Under the pieces are notes generated by a model. That model saw only the letters and a list, made by a program, of their open reading frames with translations. It had not been told where the DNA came from and did not search any database. DNA of 45,658 nucleotides from Nitrosomonas sp. (GTDB taxonomy: Bacteria; Pseudomonadota; Gammaproteobacteria; Burkholderiales; Nitrosomonadaceae), in the NCBI RefSeq assembly GCF_019752415.1, contig NZ_JAIEME010000019.1, positions 1-45,658 on the forward strand, read 5' to 3'. This document shows positions 27,221-37,183 of this stretch, in pieces. Both the position numbers and the translations under genes were made by a program. Positions within the stretch are counted from its first letter, which is position 1, and each line of letters opens with the position of its first letter.

Positions 27221-28717
27221 GTGGATTTTGCAATAAAAGTAGGAACCCCGGAGAAACAACGCGGAGCCTGTGTAGTAGTGGGTATTTTTGAATCAAGAAA
27301 ACTGACCGATTCAGCCAAAATTCTGGATAAAGTCACCCAAGGATATATTAAAAATATACTTGCGCTGGGCGATATGGATGGCAAGGCCAGCACCTCGCTG
27401 TTATTGCATAATGTTCCAGATACGCTGTTTAAAAGGGTTCTACTGATTGGATTAGGCAAGGAATCGGAATTCAAAGAAAAAACATTTCTGTCTGCAGTCA
27501 ATACTACTTTAAATACTTTGCAAAAAACGGCGGTTACTGACGCAACACTGTTTTTATCTGACTTCCCGATCAAAGAGCAGGCAAGCCATTGGAAAGTTTC
27601 ACAAATTGTCATCGCCACAAGCAACAGCAACTATCGGTTTGATCAGCTTAAAAGTAAGCCGGAAAACAGTCCGCGTAGTTTACGCAAGCTAGTACTGTGC
27701 ATTGATAACCGTACTGAGTTGGCGGCCTGCGAAGAATCCGTGCAGCAAAGCCTAGCAATAGCACATGGCATGAATCTGGCGAAAGATTTGGGAAATCTTG
27801 CACCGAATATTTGCACACCCACATATCTGGCTAAACAAGCTAAAGATCTTGCTAAATCCCACAAACTCAAAACATCTGTACTTGAAGAAAAAGATATGGA
27901 AAAGCTGGGAATGGGCTCTCTTCTAGCCGTCACGCGGGGTAGCGAGCAACCGGCGAAGTTAATTGTGCTGGAATACCAAGGATCGGGCAAAAAAGAAAAC
28001 CCGATTGTTTTGGTAGGAAAAGGGGTTACCTTTGATACCGGTGGCATTTCTCTTAAACCTGCTGCCGAAATGGACGAGATGAAATTCGACATGAGCGGAG
28101 CCGGCAGTGTTCTGGGAACTCTGCTTGCGGTTGCCGAAATGAAGTTACCTATCAATGTAGTTGGGATCATTCCAGCAACCGAAAATATGCCTGGTGGCAG
28201 AGCAACAAAACCAGGTGATGTGGTAACCAGCATGTCTGGCCAAACAATCGAGATTCTGAATACCGATGCAGAAGGACGCCTGATTTTGTGTGATGCATTA
28301 ACTTACGCAGAACGTTATAACCCGAAAGTAGTCATTGATATCGCAACATTGACCGGCGCATGTGTAATTGCGCTCGGGAATTTCACGACAGGATTGATCA
28401 GCAACGATGACAAGCTGGCACAGGCGCTTTTGGCTGCTGGCGAGCAAGCCATTGACCGCGCCTGGCAGCTGCCTTTATGGGATGAATATCAGGATTTGTT
28501 GAAAAGTAATTTTGCAGATATTGCCAACATCGGGGGACGCGCTGCAGGGACCATCACAGCCGCTTGCTTTTTATCCCGTTTTACCAAGAAATACCGTTGG
28601 GCGCATCTGGATATCGCGGGGACAGCATGGAAATCCGGCAAAGAAAAAGGTTCAACTGGACGACCTGTTCCGTTGTTGACACAATTCTTAATTACACAAG
28701 CGAAGACAGGCAATTAA
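27221..28717 (+). CDS. pepA: Leucyl aminopeptidase PepA
   Basis: PepA is a dimetal M17 aminopeptidase that removes N-terminal residues and in E. coli also binds DNA. The 498-residue protein has the metal and catalytic motifs GKGVTFDTGGISLKP, EMDEMKFDMSGAGSVLG and the family signature NTDAEGRL. The start is GTG at 27221, chosen for the AAAAAGGAG six bases upstream and the homologous start MDFAIKV. As commonly seen in proteobacteria it is followed by holC and valS on the same strand, although 144 bases with an unusual inverted repeat separate it from holC. Confidence 0.97.
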   Translation: MDFAIKVGTPEKQRGACVVVGIFESRKLTDSAKILDKVTQGYIKNILALGDMDGKASTSLLLHNVPDTLFKRVLLIGLGKESEFKEKTFLSAVNTTLNTLQKTAVTDATLFLSDFPIKEQASHWKVSQIVIATSNSNYRFDQLKSKPENSPRSLRKLVLCIDNRTELAACEESVQQSLAIAHGMNLAKDLGNLAPNICTPTYLAKQAKDLAKSHKLKTSVLEEKDMEKLGMGSLLAVTRGSEQPAKLIVLEYQGSGKKENPIVLVGKGVTFDTGGISLKPAAEMDEMKFDMSGAGSVLGTLLAVAEMKLPINVVGIIPATENMPGGRATKPGDVVTSMSGQTIEILNTDAEGRLILCDALTYAERYNPKVVIDIATLTGACVIALGNFTTGLISNDDKLAQALLAAGEQAIDRAWQLPLWDEYQDLLKSNFADIANIGGRAAGTITAACFLSRFTKKYRWAHLDIAGTAWKSGKEKGSTGRPVPLLTQFLITQAKTGN

Positions 28718-28731
28718 CATAGCGCTTAAAC

Positions 28732-28803
28732 TTGCTGATTAATTCCACTATCCGTGATGAATAATGCATCATTATTCCATGTGTGCGCCGAATTAATCAG
28801 CAA
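28732..28803. repeat. Nested inverted repeat (72 bp) between pepA and holC
   Basis: Perfect 14-base arms, TTGCTGATTAATTC at 28732-28745 and GAATTAATCAGCAA at 28790-28803, enclose a second hairpin, AATAATG (28760-28766) and CATTATT (28770-28776), with loop CAT. The whole could fold as a two-level stem. It might be a small MITE-like element, a remnant of paired IS ends, or a structured RNA in the pepA-holC transcript. An ATG at 28757 opens a 29-codon frame through it to 28846, without a ribosome site; I do not call it a gene. Confidence 0.6.
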
Positions 28804-28861
28804 TAACGACGCGGTGGCTATGCGAATTGAAGTGGTGAAGCATTAAGCGGATGAATATTGA

Positions 28862-29284
28862 ATGACTCAAATTTATTTCTATTCAGGATCCAATGATAAA
28901 TTGCAAACAGCCTGCCGACTGTGCGCCAAGGCTGCCAAACAAAATATGAAAATAATGGCTTATTCCCCTGATGCGACAGTACTTGAACAATTCAATGAAT
29001 TGCTTTGGACATTCTCCCCTACCAGTTTTATTCCGCATTGCACACTTCAAGATGATCCCCAGTTGCTCAACGTTACACCTGTTATTCTGAGTGGACAGAT
29101 CCCACCGGATAGTCATTATGACGTACTACTTAATCTACATCAGAAACATCCACCTTTATTCAATATATTTAATAGAATTATCGAGATCGCGGGTGTTTCT
29201 CATAAAGATAAGCTGGTTGCCCGTGAACGCTATCGTTTTTATAAAGATGCTGGTTATGAGATACAACATTTCAATCTTGATTGA
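28862..29284 (+). CDS. holC: DNA polymerase III chi subunit HolC
   Basis: HolC links the clamp loader to single-strand binding protein at the replication fork. The 140-residue length and the start MTQIYFYSGSNDKLQTACRL, with later AKQNMKIMAYSPD and LLWTFSPTSFIPH, match betaproteobacterial chi subunits. The C-terminal RYRFYKDAGYEIQHFNLD is typical too. It lies between pepA and valS, its conserved neighbours. Its stop is close to or overlaps the start of the next small gene. Confidence 0.92.
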   Translation: MTQIYFYSGSNDKLQTACRLCAKAAKQNMKIMAYSPDATVLEQFNELLWTFSPTSFIPHCTLQDDPQLLNVTPVILSGQIPPDSHYDVLLNLHQKHPPLFNIFNRIIEIAGVSHKDKLVARERYRFYKDAGYEIQHFNLD

Positions 29285-29304
29285 TTAATCAGAGTCACTC
29301 TACG

Positions 29305-29664
29305 ATGAATGATGATAAAACCTCAATAGATACCGACGATTCTGAGATATTGACAAAATTCCGCAGCTTGCTGAATAAATATCAGAATCAAGGTAATATA
29401 ATCGCTAGCCCTAACTCGATAGTCACTCCCGTTTCTACGTTACCAGATGATCATGCAGCGCCAGTCCTTGCGGACAAAATACCGGTGTTAACCGAGGCAG
29501 TCATCCTCCATCCAGCAGTCATACAACCGCAACCAAAGCGCTTGACACCCATCCGGCAAATACTCGATGCCGCACTGGCGGACGCAAACATCGAAATGGA
29601 TACCTTGGATAGAGAAGCTTTAACTAAGGCACTGGAAATCCGCCTAGTTGATCAAACTAAATAA
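29305..29664 (+). CDS. Small acidic/Pro-rich protein between holC and valS, function unknown
   Basis: This protein of 119 residues starts at ATG 29305; the frame is open eight codons further to a TTG at 29281. The N-terminal half is acidic (DDSEILTKFRSLLNKY), the centre is low-complexity and rich in Pro, Val and Ala, and the C-terminal 45 residues (RQILDAALADANIEMDTLDREALTKALEIRL) form two predicted helices. I do not recognise a named domain. A protein of this kind between holC and valS is, from memory, usual in betaproteobacteria, so it is probably real and not an orphan. Confidence 0.75.
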   Translation: MNDDKTSIDTDDSEILTKFRSLLNKYQNQGNIIASPNSIVTPVSTLPDDHAAPVLADKIPVLTEAVILHPAVIQPQPKRLTPIRQILDAALADANIEMDTLDREALTKALEIRLVDQTK

Positions 29665-29775
29665 TCGCCCCGTTTTTCAACCCGATCACCTTCAAGATCC
29701 TTCTCCAAACAATTCTTCTCGGCATCTATAAAAGGAGCTTTTGTTTGTTGTCATACGCATCGAAATGCCATCCGC

Positions 29776-29781
29776 TATAAT
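29776..29781 (+). promoter_or_regulatory. Possible -10 element upstream of valS
   Basis: TATAAT lies about 40 bases before the valS start codon. No good -35 is found at the right distance; TTGTCA at 29748-29753 is 22 bases away, which is too far. Call it a weak candidate promoter. An AAAGGAG at about 29731 is too far from the start to serve as the valS ribosome site. Confidence 0.3.
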
Positions 29782-29820
29782 GGCGGTCCTATTTGTACCA
29801 TTCAATACAACTTAAATTCC

Positions 29821-32583
29821 ATGGAACTCGAAAAAAGTTTTGACCCAAAACGCATTGAAGATCATTGGTATTCCATCTGGGAATCGGCTGGCCATTTCAA
29901 ACCAACCGCTATGACAGATCAATCTGCCTACTGCATTATGTTGCCGCCGCCGAATGTCACGGGTACCTTGCATATGGGACATGCGTTCCAGCATACCTTG
30001 ATGGATGCGTTGACCCGCTACCACCGTATGTTAGGGGATAACACGTTATGGCAGCCAGGCACTGATCACGCTGGTATCGCCACACAGATTGTGGTTGAAC
30101 GTCAACTGGATCAGCAGAAACTCGATCGTCGCGCGTTGGGTAGGGAAGCTTTTCTGGAAAAAATTTGGCAATGGAAAGAAGAATCCGGCTCCACGATCAC
30201 CCGGCAAATGCGGCGCCTAGGCACTTCCTGCGATTGGACGCGCGAATGTTTCACCATGGATGCCGCATTATCGCGTGCAGTCACTGAAGTTTTTGTCCGT
30301 CTCTATCGCGAAGGCCTCATTTATCGCGGCAAGCGACTGGTAAATTGGGACCCGGTCCTACAAACAGCGGTTTCCGATTTGGAAGTGGTAGCGACAGAAG
30401 AGAATGGTTCTTTGTGGCATATTCGTTATCCGCTGGAACAGGCGGATGGCAACCATACCGAACAAACAGAAGCCTTAATTGTCGCCACCACTCGCCCTGA
30501 AACCATGCTTGGCGATGTCGCAGTTGCTGTACATCCGGATGATCCGCGTTATCAACACCTGATCGGACGCCATATAAGGCTTCCGCTGTGTGAGCGAACC
30601 ATCCCCATCATTGCAGACACTTATGTCGATCTGGAATTCGGCACAGGGTGTGTCAAAATCACCCCGGCACACGATTTCAATGATTACCAAGTGGGTCAAC
30701 GACATCATCTGGTTCCCATCAATATTTTTACCCTCGATGGAAAAATTAATGATCTGGCGCCGGTTGAATATCAGGGGCTAGATCGTTTTGATGCCAGGAA
30801 AAAGATCATTGCGGATCTGGAAACACAAGGTTTCCTGGTTGAAACCAAGCCCCACAAACTTATGGCTCCGCGTGGCGATCGAACCAACACAATCATTGAA
30901 CCGATGCTAACCGATCAATGGTATGTTGCGATGGAAGGTTTGGCCAAACGTGGATTGGACGTCGTCGCGAATGGTGAAGTCAAATTTACACCGGATAACT
31001 GGGCTCATGTCTACAATCAGTGGTTAGAAAATATTCAGGACTGGTGCATTTCCCGTCAATTATGGTGGGGACACCGCATTCCCGCATGGTACGACGAAGA
31101 CGGCAACATCACGGTTGCGCATAGTCTGGAAGAAGCGCAACAGCTTTCCGGGAAAAACAATCTAAAACAAGATGAAGATGTTCTGGATACCTGGTTCTCG
31201 TCAGCACTCTGGCCATTTTCCACCTTGGGTTGGCCGGATCAAACACCAGAACTAAAAACCTTCCTGCCGACTTCGGTGCTCATCACCGGTTTTGATATTA
31301 TTTTCTTTTGGGTCGCACGTATGGTGATGATGTCGCTGCATTTCACCGGCAAGGTACCATTCAGGGAAGTTTACATCACTGGCCTGATTCGTGATGCTGA
31401 AGGTCAGAAAATGAGTAAATCCAAAGGCAATGTTCTGGACCCACTGGATCTGATTGACGGCATCACCCTGCCCGCTTTGATTGCAAAGCGCACAACCGGA
31501 TTAATGAATCCGAAACAAGCCGAATCCATTGAGAAAAACACCCGAAAACATTTTCCCGATGGCATCCCAGCCTTCGGCACCGATGCCTTGCGCTTTACAT
31601 TCGCCAGCTTGGCATCCCATGGACGGGATATCAAATTTGATATGCAGCGTTGCGAAGGGTACAGAAATTTCTGTAACAAGCTATGGAACGCAACCCGCTA
31701 TGTCATGATGAATTGTGAAGGAAAAGATACCGGGGTGGATGAAGCGCTACCTGTAACATACTCCGCCGCGGATCAGTGGATCATCAGCCGTTTACAGCAG
31801 GCAGAGCTGGCGGTTGAGCAAGCATTCAGCAATTACCGTTTTGACTTAGCCGCACGCGAAATTTACGAATTAGTCTGGGATGAATATTGCGATTGGTATG
31901 TTGAGCTTGCCAAAGTACAGCTAAATAGTGATCAAGACGCGATTCAACGAGCAACACGCCGTACCTTGGTTCGGGTATTGGAAACCATGCTACGGCTGGC
32001 TCATCCGATCATTCCATTTATCACCGAGGAATTGTGGCAAAAAGTTGCGCCATTGGCTGGAAAATCGGGTTCAAGCATTATGTGCCAGCCTTATCCAATC
32101 GCGAATCTTACAGCCATTAATCCGCAAGCCACTGAAAATATTAATTTACTAAAAGAGATGATCAATGCCTGCCGCACGCTACGCAGTGAAATGAACCTAT
32201 CACCAGCATTAAAAGTACCATTGCTGGCGGCCGGAACTCAGCAAACATTGGCGGATTTCTCGCCGTACTTATTGTCTCTGGTCAAATTATCCGGCATAGA
32301 AATTTGCCAGGATGGATTGCCCGATGCGGATGCGCCAGTATCTATTGTAAGAGATTTCAAGTTGATGCTGAAAATTGAAATAGATATCGAAGCTGAGCGC
32401 GAACGTTTGACCAAAGAAATAACACGTCTCGAAGCAGAAATAGCCAAAGCGCAAACCAAACTGTCAAATCCAAGCTTTGTAGAACGCGCACCGGCAAACG
32501 TTGTGACACAGGAGATGGATCGTTTAACCGCGTTTCATACAAAACTTGATAACCTGAATGAACAACTACAGAAACTGAATTGA
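29821..32583 (+). CDS. valS: Valyl-tRNA synthetase
   Basis: ValS charges tRNA-Val and edits misactivated threonine. The 920-residue class I enzyme has the HIGH-type motif HMGH at residues 51-54 ([13 protein letters not shown]), the CP1 editing domain ([19 protein letters not shown]), the KMSKS motif at about residues 530-534, the anticodon-binding helical domain, and the C-terminal coiled coil (residues about 855-920, rich in Glu/Lys/Leu). Length is normal. It is the last gene of the pepA-holC-valS group. Confidence 0.98.
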   Translation: MELEKSFDPKRIEDHWYSIWESAGHFKPTAMTDQSAYCIMLPPPNVTGTLHMGHAFQHTLMDALTRYHRMLGDNTLWQPGTDHAGIATQIVVERQLDQQKLDRRALGREAFLEKIWQWKEESGSTITRQMRRLGTSCDWTRECFTMDAALSRAVTEVFVRLYREGLIYRGKRLVNWDPVLQTAVSDLEVVATEENGSLWHIRYPLEQADGNHTEQTEALIVATTRPETMLGDVAVAVHPDDPRYQHLIGRHIRLPLCERTIPIIADTYVDLEFGTGCVKITPAHDFNDYQVGQRHHLVPINIFTLDGKINDLAPVEYQGLDRFDARKKIIADLETQGFLVETKPHKLMAPRGDRTNTIIEPMLTDQWYVAMEGLAKRGLDVVANGEVKFTPDNWAHVYNQWLENIQDWCISRQLWWGHRIPAWYDEDGNITVAHSLEEAQQLSGKNNLKQDEDVLDTWFSSALWPFSTLGWPDQTPELKTFLPTSVLITGFDIIFFWVARMVMMSLHFTGKVPFREVYITGLIRDAEGQKMSKSKGNVLDPLDLIDGITLPALIAKRTTGLMNPKQAESIEKNTRKHFPDGIPAFGTDALRFTFASLASHGRDIKFDMQRCEGYRNFCNKLWNATRYVMMNCEGKDTGVDEALPVTYSAADQWIISRLQQAELAVEQAFSNYRFDLAAREIYELVWDEYCDWYVELAKVQLNSDQDAIQRATRRTLVRVLETMLRLAHPIIPFITEELWQKVAPLAGKSGSSIMCQPYPIANLTAINPQATENINLLKEMINACRTLRSEMNLSPALKVPLLAAGTQQTLADFSPYLLSLVKLSGIEICQDGLPDADAPVSIVRDFKLMLKIEIDIEAERERLTKEITRLEAEIAKAQTKLSNPSFVERAPANVVTQEMDRLTAFHTKLDNLNEQLQKLN

Positions 32584-32816
32584 TTACACTAGAAGCCTGT
32601 CGGATTTAAGCAATCCTCACGAGAAAAGTGGGATGGCAAATGCAGATTTTCTTAATTCTTAGGCGCATAGCTAGAGCTTACTCAAAAAGTATAGACAATT
32701 GAATAAAGCACCCCGCCGCAAGCAGCGAGGAATTAAACCCGGAAGAGATTAAATTTAATAATATTGTGTTTTTGCTAAAATAGTGCACATAAATAGATGA
32801 ACCAACTCGAAAAACC

Positions 32817-32966
32817 GTGCACTATGATGTCAGCCAAATAACTGCTCCTGAAGGATTTGATACACCACCAGGCATGATTCTTGACCCCAATAATCGCTGA
32901 GTAAAACTGAGAGATTGCCTACCGTGAAATGAGTTGTCCGAGAGTTACTATAAGACGTTATGGTGG
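32817..32966 (+). pseudogene. Relic of an IS5/IS1182-like transposase N-terminus
   Basis: From GTG 32817 the frame reads HYDVSQITAPEGFDTPPGMI and then LDPNNR, a stop, VKLRDCLP, a stop, NELSESYYKT. Both stops are TGA at places where such transposases have tryptophan (NNRWVKL, LPWNEL), so each looks like a TGG-to-TGA change. Nothing recognisable follows after the first 50 codons. Family assignment is from pattern memory and moderate. The relic lies in the valS to GAF/HD-GYP gap; the rest of 32584-33480 shows only this and the next relic. Confidence 0.5.
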
Positions 32967-33105
32967 AGAATAGCGGCAAGCCTCAAAGCTCGCCGCCCTC
33001 GCAGAGCCGGACTTGGAGCGTTATACCATCCAGCCCCCAGCTTGAGTCATGCACAGTGATGAGGGTATAAGTTGTGCTTGATACGTTTTGGCGGTAACCA
33101 TGCTT

Positions 33106-33225
33106 TCAGCTTCTTGCTGAATCAGCAGCGGCCTTTCCTTCTAATCTTTCTCGACGCTTGTCTCGCTGACCGCGGCTCATCCGTTCAATCGATTTTATCC
33201 AACCTTTGAATCCAGCTGCTTTCAT
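33106..33225 (-). pseudogene. 39-codon remnant resembling the start of an IS1595-type transposase
   Basis: The frame starts at ATG 33225 behind an AGAGG ribosome site, reads KGWIKSIERMSRGQRDKRRE and ends at TGA 33106. The sequence SIERMSRGQRDK resembles the N-terminus of IS1595-family transposases, which continue for about 300 residues; here the rest is absent. An alternative is a short independent peptide, since the start signals are good. Moderate to low confidence. Confidence 0.4.
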
Positions 33226-33483
33226 GATGTATACCTCTTTTTACATTCCGATGTATCCTTGACTTGCAATTCAACAATTAATTGCTACAAAACCAAAAAT
33301 AACTTGTCTATCAGTCTATCGGCTCTTCAAACCAGCACGACATGTTCAAAGTAAATCGTTTAAAATGCTCAGAGAATTTATTGATAGCGACCATTGCGCA
33401 ATTGTTATACCGCCATATCGATACAGTTAATGCTGGCAAAGCAACCTTGATTATCATCATAGTCACTCGCAGGAAGGATTTTT

Positions 33484-34632
33484 ATGCAACAGGAAAAAGA
33501 TCTCTTTACACACCAGGATACGCTTGCGAACTTACATGAAAATTTACCACTGTCAGAAAAACTGCGTTTCTTACATCAAGTCATTCGTCAGGATTTTCCG
33601 TTTATTGATCGTTTGGCCATTGCCCTGTTTGACGAAAAAACAGAAATGCTCAAAACCTATACCCATAGCACGGAAGGTAATGACAGCCCCGTGACGACCT
33701 ACGAAGCACCGCTCAGTTCCGCACCGTCACTCTATGCCATCATCGAGCACCGTCGTCCACGCTTGGTGCAGGATCTCAATATTTTTTCCCAAGGCACTCA
33801 TGAACATACCAAACGTGTCGCAGCCAAAGGTTATAAATCCAGTTACACCATGCCACTCTATCAAAGTGGCACTTTCATTGGCTTTTTGTTTTTTAATTCA
33901 CTTCAAGAACACCCATTTGCTCCCAAAACTCTGCGCCAGATTGACATCTATGGGCATCTAATCGCGCTGATGGTCATCAATGAATTGACTGCCATACGCA
34001 CTTTGCTTGCTGCAGTCCGCGCTGCACGTAACATGACGCATTACCGCGATCTTGAAACCGGTTCACATATTGACCGGACTGCGCACTACGCTCGGCTTAT
34101 TGCACGCGAGCTTTCTCCAAGCTATAACATTAGCGATGAACAAATCGAGCATATTTTCTTGTTCTCACCGATGCACGACGTTGGCAAGATTGGAATTCCA
34201 GATAATATTCTGCGTAAGCCTAGCAAACTCAATTCAGAAGAGTTTGATGTCATGAAAACTCATCCGGCGAAAGGCCGTGAAATTATTGATTCTGTTCTCG
34301 AAAACTTTAGTCTGGGTACTTTTGGTCACGCCAATATCTTGCGCAACATCGCTGAGTTTCACCATGAAGCGGTTGATGGCAGTGGGTATCCCAAGGGCTT
34401 AAAAGGTGAAGAAATTCCTATTGAAGCTCGTATCAGCGCAGTAGCGGATGTATTTGATGCATTAACTTCGCGACGGTCGTATAAAGCACCGTGGAGTAAT
34501 GAAGATGCTTTTAGCATGTTGCAGAAAATGTCTAATTCCAAATTAGATCGAGATTGTGTCGAAGCATTGATCAACAACGCTGAGAAGGTGCGGGAGATTC
34601 AACAACGTTTTATTGATAACGATCTGATCTAA
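33484..34632 (+). CDS. GAF-like/HD-GYP signalling protein (predicted c-di-GMP phosphodiesterase)
   Basis: The 382-residue soluble protein has an N-terminal GAF-like sensory domain (about residues 20-165) and a C-terminal HD-GYP domain. The metal site reads MHDVGKIGIPDNIL (HD at about 231) and the signature HHEAVDGSGYPKGLKG begins at about 293. These motifs are intact, so hydrolysis of c-di-GMP is expected. ATG 33484 has a GGAAGG ribosome site just upstream. With two GGDEF proteins in the same window it adds an opposing activity, though none of the three are operon neighbours. Confidence 0.92.
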   Translation: MQQEKDLFTHQDTLANLHENLPLSEKLRFLHQVIRQDFPFIDRLAIALFDEKTEMLKTYTHSTEGNDSPVTTYEAPLSSAPSLYAIIEHRRPRLVQDLNIFSQGTHEHTKRVAAKGYKSSYTMPLYQSGTFIGFLFFNSLQEHPFAPKTLRQIDIYGHLIALMVINELTAIRTLLAAVRAARNMTHYRDLETGSHIDRTAHYARLIARELSPSYNISDEQIEHIFLFSPMHDVGKIGIPDNILRKPSKLNSEEFDVMKTHPAKGREIIDSVLENFSLGTFGHANILRNIAEFHHEAVDGSGYPKGLKGEEIPIEARISAVADVFDALTSRRSYKAPWSNEDAFSMLQKMSNSKLDRDCVEALINNAEKVREIQQRFIDNDLI

Positions 34633-34653
34633 GAAATTGAAATGATAAATACT

Positions 34654-35901
34654 TTATTCGTTTGATTGATCTTGTTTGATCCATTTCTGTACCACCAGAC
34701 TTCCCACCAAATCCCCTTCTACATTTACCATGGTACGAAACGTATCGAGTATTCGATCGACTGGTAACAAAATAGCGATCGCTTCAACCGGCAATCCAAC
34801 CGATTGCAGCACCATTACCATCGTTACCATTCCGGCACTGGGAATACCCGGTGCACCAATTGCGGCTAGCATGGCCGTCAAAAATACAACCATCTGCTGC
34901 AAGAATCTCAGTTCAACCCCGGCCAGATTGGCAATAAACAAAGCCGCAACCGCTTCATAGAGTGCCGTACCATCCATATTCATCGTCGCACCCAATGGAA
35001 TAACAAAACCTGCCACATCTCGTTTGACATGCAAATGCTGCTCAGCACAACGTAATGTAACGGGCAGTGTCGCTGCACTGGAACTGGTGGCAAAAGCAGT
35101 GATTAATGCTTCACGTGCACCCAACCAGAATTTGAGGGGTGTCATGCCAGTAATCAGATAAAGAATTAATGGCAGCACCACAAGCCCATGCAACAAAAGG
35201 GTACCCATAACAATAGCTACAAACTTGATCAAAGTCGTCAGCAGACTGGTATCTTGTGTGGCGACCAATTGCAACAATAATGCCATGATTCCAAATGGCG
35301 CCAGGCGCATGATCCAGCCAACCAACATCAATATCAACTCCAGAAATTCTTGCATCAATGTCAGGATATTGCGATAGCGCTCACCGCCCACCACCAACGC
35401 AATACCCAGCAATAAAGCAAATATCACGACAGCCAACACATTGCTCTGCGCCAGCGCCGCAATTGGATTTTGAAACAATGAGTGCAAGAAATGTGCAAAA
35501 AAGTCAGGTAGAGACATCTGCGTTGCCTGAAAACCTTGCATCGCATCCTGAAACATGGCTATCTGTAAACCACCACCCGGTTGCAATAAGTTAGCAGCCG
35601 TTAATCCCAACACAACAGCCAGCGCCATCGTCGAAACAAAAAAGATGAGCGTCACCTGCCAAACACGATTCATTTGCTGATGCGAACGTAAATTGGCCAC
35701 CCCGACCACAATTGATGTAAAAACCAGTGGAATCAATACCATCCGCAATAAATCAATGAACAATGTACCCACCAGTTTTGCAGCATATAGCCCATTCTGT
35801 GTAATGCTTGACGCTTGCCCTAACTGGGCAAACCAGAGACCCAATGCAACACCCGATAGCGTACCGAGCAAAATCTGCGTGTTCAGCGATACCCTGTTCA
35901 C
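34654..35901 (-). CDS. Dicarboxylate/amino acid:cation symporter (DAACS family)
   Basis: This 415-residue inner-membrane protein matches the GltP/DctA-type family, which imports glutamate, aspartate or C4-dicarboxylates with protons or sodium. Several hydrophobic helices are seen. The family's serine-rich hairpin is ITAFATSSSAATLPVTLRCAE (about residue 265), and the substrate/cation motif is GATMNMDGTALYE. A second hairpin, AAIGAPGIPSAGMVTM, is present, and LLPVDRILDTFRTMVNVEGD is the C-terminal conserved block. Substrate cannot be told from sequence. It converges with the HD-GYP gene, 21 bases away. Confidence 0.93.
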   Translation of the reverse strand: MNRVSLNTQILLGTLSGVALGLWFAQLGQASSITQNGLYAAKLVGTLFIDLLRMVLIPLVFTSIVVGVANLRSHQQMNRVWQVTLIFFVSTMALAVVLGLTAANLLQPGGGLQIAMFQDAMQGFQATQMSLPDFFAHFLHSLFQNPIAALAQSNVLAVVIFALLLGIALVVGGERYRNILTLMQEFLELILMLVGWIMRLAPFGIMALLLQLVATQDTSLLTTLIKFVAIVMGTLLLHGLVVLPLILYLITGMTPLKFWLGAREALITAFATSSSAATLPVTLRCAEQHLHVKRDVAGFVIPLGATMNMDGTALYEAVAALFIANLAGVELRFLQQMVVFLTAMLAAIGAPGIPSAGMVTMVMVLQSVGLPVEAIAILLPVDRILDTFRTMVNVEGDLVGSLVVQKWIKQDQSNE

Positions 35902-35948
35902 TGATTCATGCCCATTCTGCTAAGCACTCCAAAAATGTATCAAGTTGA

Positions 35949-36845
35949 TTACACCCAATCCTTGCCAATCAGAAAATCGGTATACAGCTTATCTTCTGCA
36001 GTACCCGCTTCCGGTTTCCAGTCATAGCGCCATTTAACAATCGGCGGCAAAGACATCAATATGGATTCCGTCCGCCCGCCCGATTGTAGGCCGAATAAAG
36101 TACCCCGGTCCCATACCAGATTAAACTCCACATAGCGCCCGCGCCGATACGCTTGAAAATCTCGTTCACGTTCGCCATACGGCGTGTCTTTGCGTCCTTC
36201 CAGAATGGGACGGTAAGCTGTCAAAAAATACCCCCCTACATTTTGGGTCAGTTTAAAGCAGGTATCAAAATCGGGTTGATTCAGATCATCGAAGAAAACC
36301 CCCCCTATGCCACGCGGTTCTTTACGATGCTTTAAATAAAAATAGTCATCACACCATTTTTTCAGACGCGGGTAGCAATCATCGCCGAACGGTTGCAATG
36401 CATTCTTGCAAGTTTGATGAAAATGGATCGCATCTTCTGCATAGCCATAATAAGGCGTCAGATCCATACCGCCGCCGAACCACCAGACCGGCTCAGCACC
36501 CTCCTTACGCGCTTCGAAGTAACGCACATTCATATGGACTGTCGGCGCATAAGGGTTACGCGGATGCAAAACCAGAGACACCCCCATCGCTTCAAACGAA
36601 CGGCCGGCTAATTCGGGGCGCGCAGCCGTGGCTGACGCTGGTAATCCGGCACCATACACATGAGAAAAATTAACACCACCACGTTCCAAAACATTGCCTT
36701 CTTCGATGACACTGCTCATTCCACCGCCGCCTTCCGGGCGATCCCATTGATCACGTTTGAATGTTTTACCATCCACCTGCTCTAGCCCTTTGACGATGCT
36801 ATCTTGCAGATTGATCAGAAATTCTTTAACTCGTGGTGTATTCAT
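35949..36845 (-). CDS. hemF: Oxygen-dependent coproporphyrinogen III oxidase HemF
   Basis: HemF converts coproporphyrinogen III to protoporphyrinogen IX using O2 in haem synthesis. The 298-residue protein has the characteristic [49 protein letters not shown] and [29 protein letters not shown] segments. Length is usual. It is 47 bases upstream of the symporter on the same strand. The region upstream to aroC (36846-37183, divergent) is AT-rich and carries no gene I can support. Confidence 0.97.
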   Translation of the reverse strand: MNTPRVKEFLINLQDSIVKGLEQVDGKTFKRDQWDRPEGGGGMSSVIEEGNVLERGGVNFSHVYGAGLPASATAARPELAGRSFEAMGVSLVLHPRNPYAPTVHMNVRYFEARKEGAEPVWWFGGGMDLTPYYGYAEDAIHFHQTCKNALQPFGDDCYPRLKKWCDDYFYLKHRKEPRGIGGVFFDDLNQPDFDTCFKLTQNVGGYFLTAYRPILEGRKDTPYGERERDFQAYRRGRYVEFNLVWDRGTLFGLQSGGRTESILMSLPPIVKWRYDWKPEAGTAEDKLYTDFLIGKDWV

Positions 36846-37183
36846 GCAAGCTCCCGGTTTTAATTTTAATAGTATTCAATGCAGGGTGTATGCGTATTCG
36901 GATATTTCAGAAATTCGTATAATCCCGTTTCTCTTCGTATATTCCAAAGAATGGTATATTTTTATAATAGCCCTTAGGCAATGGCCCGCATTTTACCGCA
37001 GGTATAGCATGATGAGAGCATTTCATTCTTGATATTCCTCAATCGGATTCGTGGTTGTTTCGCATTGAATGGCGTGAATTTTACATATTGCAGAAACCAA
37101 ATCACCCATTTCCTTTAAGCCGATTCAAAAAACTATGGGTGCGTATGATAGACTCATACAATCAGTTTTAAGAGAAAAACAGA
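36846..37183. other. Divergent intergenic region between hemF and aroC
   Basis: The 338 bases hold the promoters for both genes but no pair of hexamers is convincing. Possible -10 sequences such as TATAAT near 36918 and TATGAT near 37142 lack well-spaced -35 elements. No RNA gene or repeat was identified. Confidence 0.4.

Noticed and set aside
28757-28846. 29-codon frame starting inside the nested inverted repeat
   Set aside because: The peptide looks plausible at its end (AVAMRIEVVKH) but there is no ribosome site; kept only as a remark in the repeat entry.
29741-29781. TTGTCA and TATAAT as a valS promoter
   Set aside because: The 22-base spacer is too long for sigma-70; only the -10 is listed, with low confidence.
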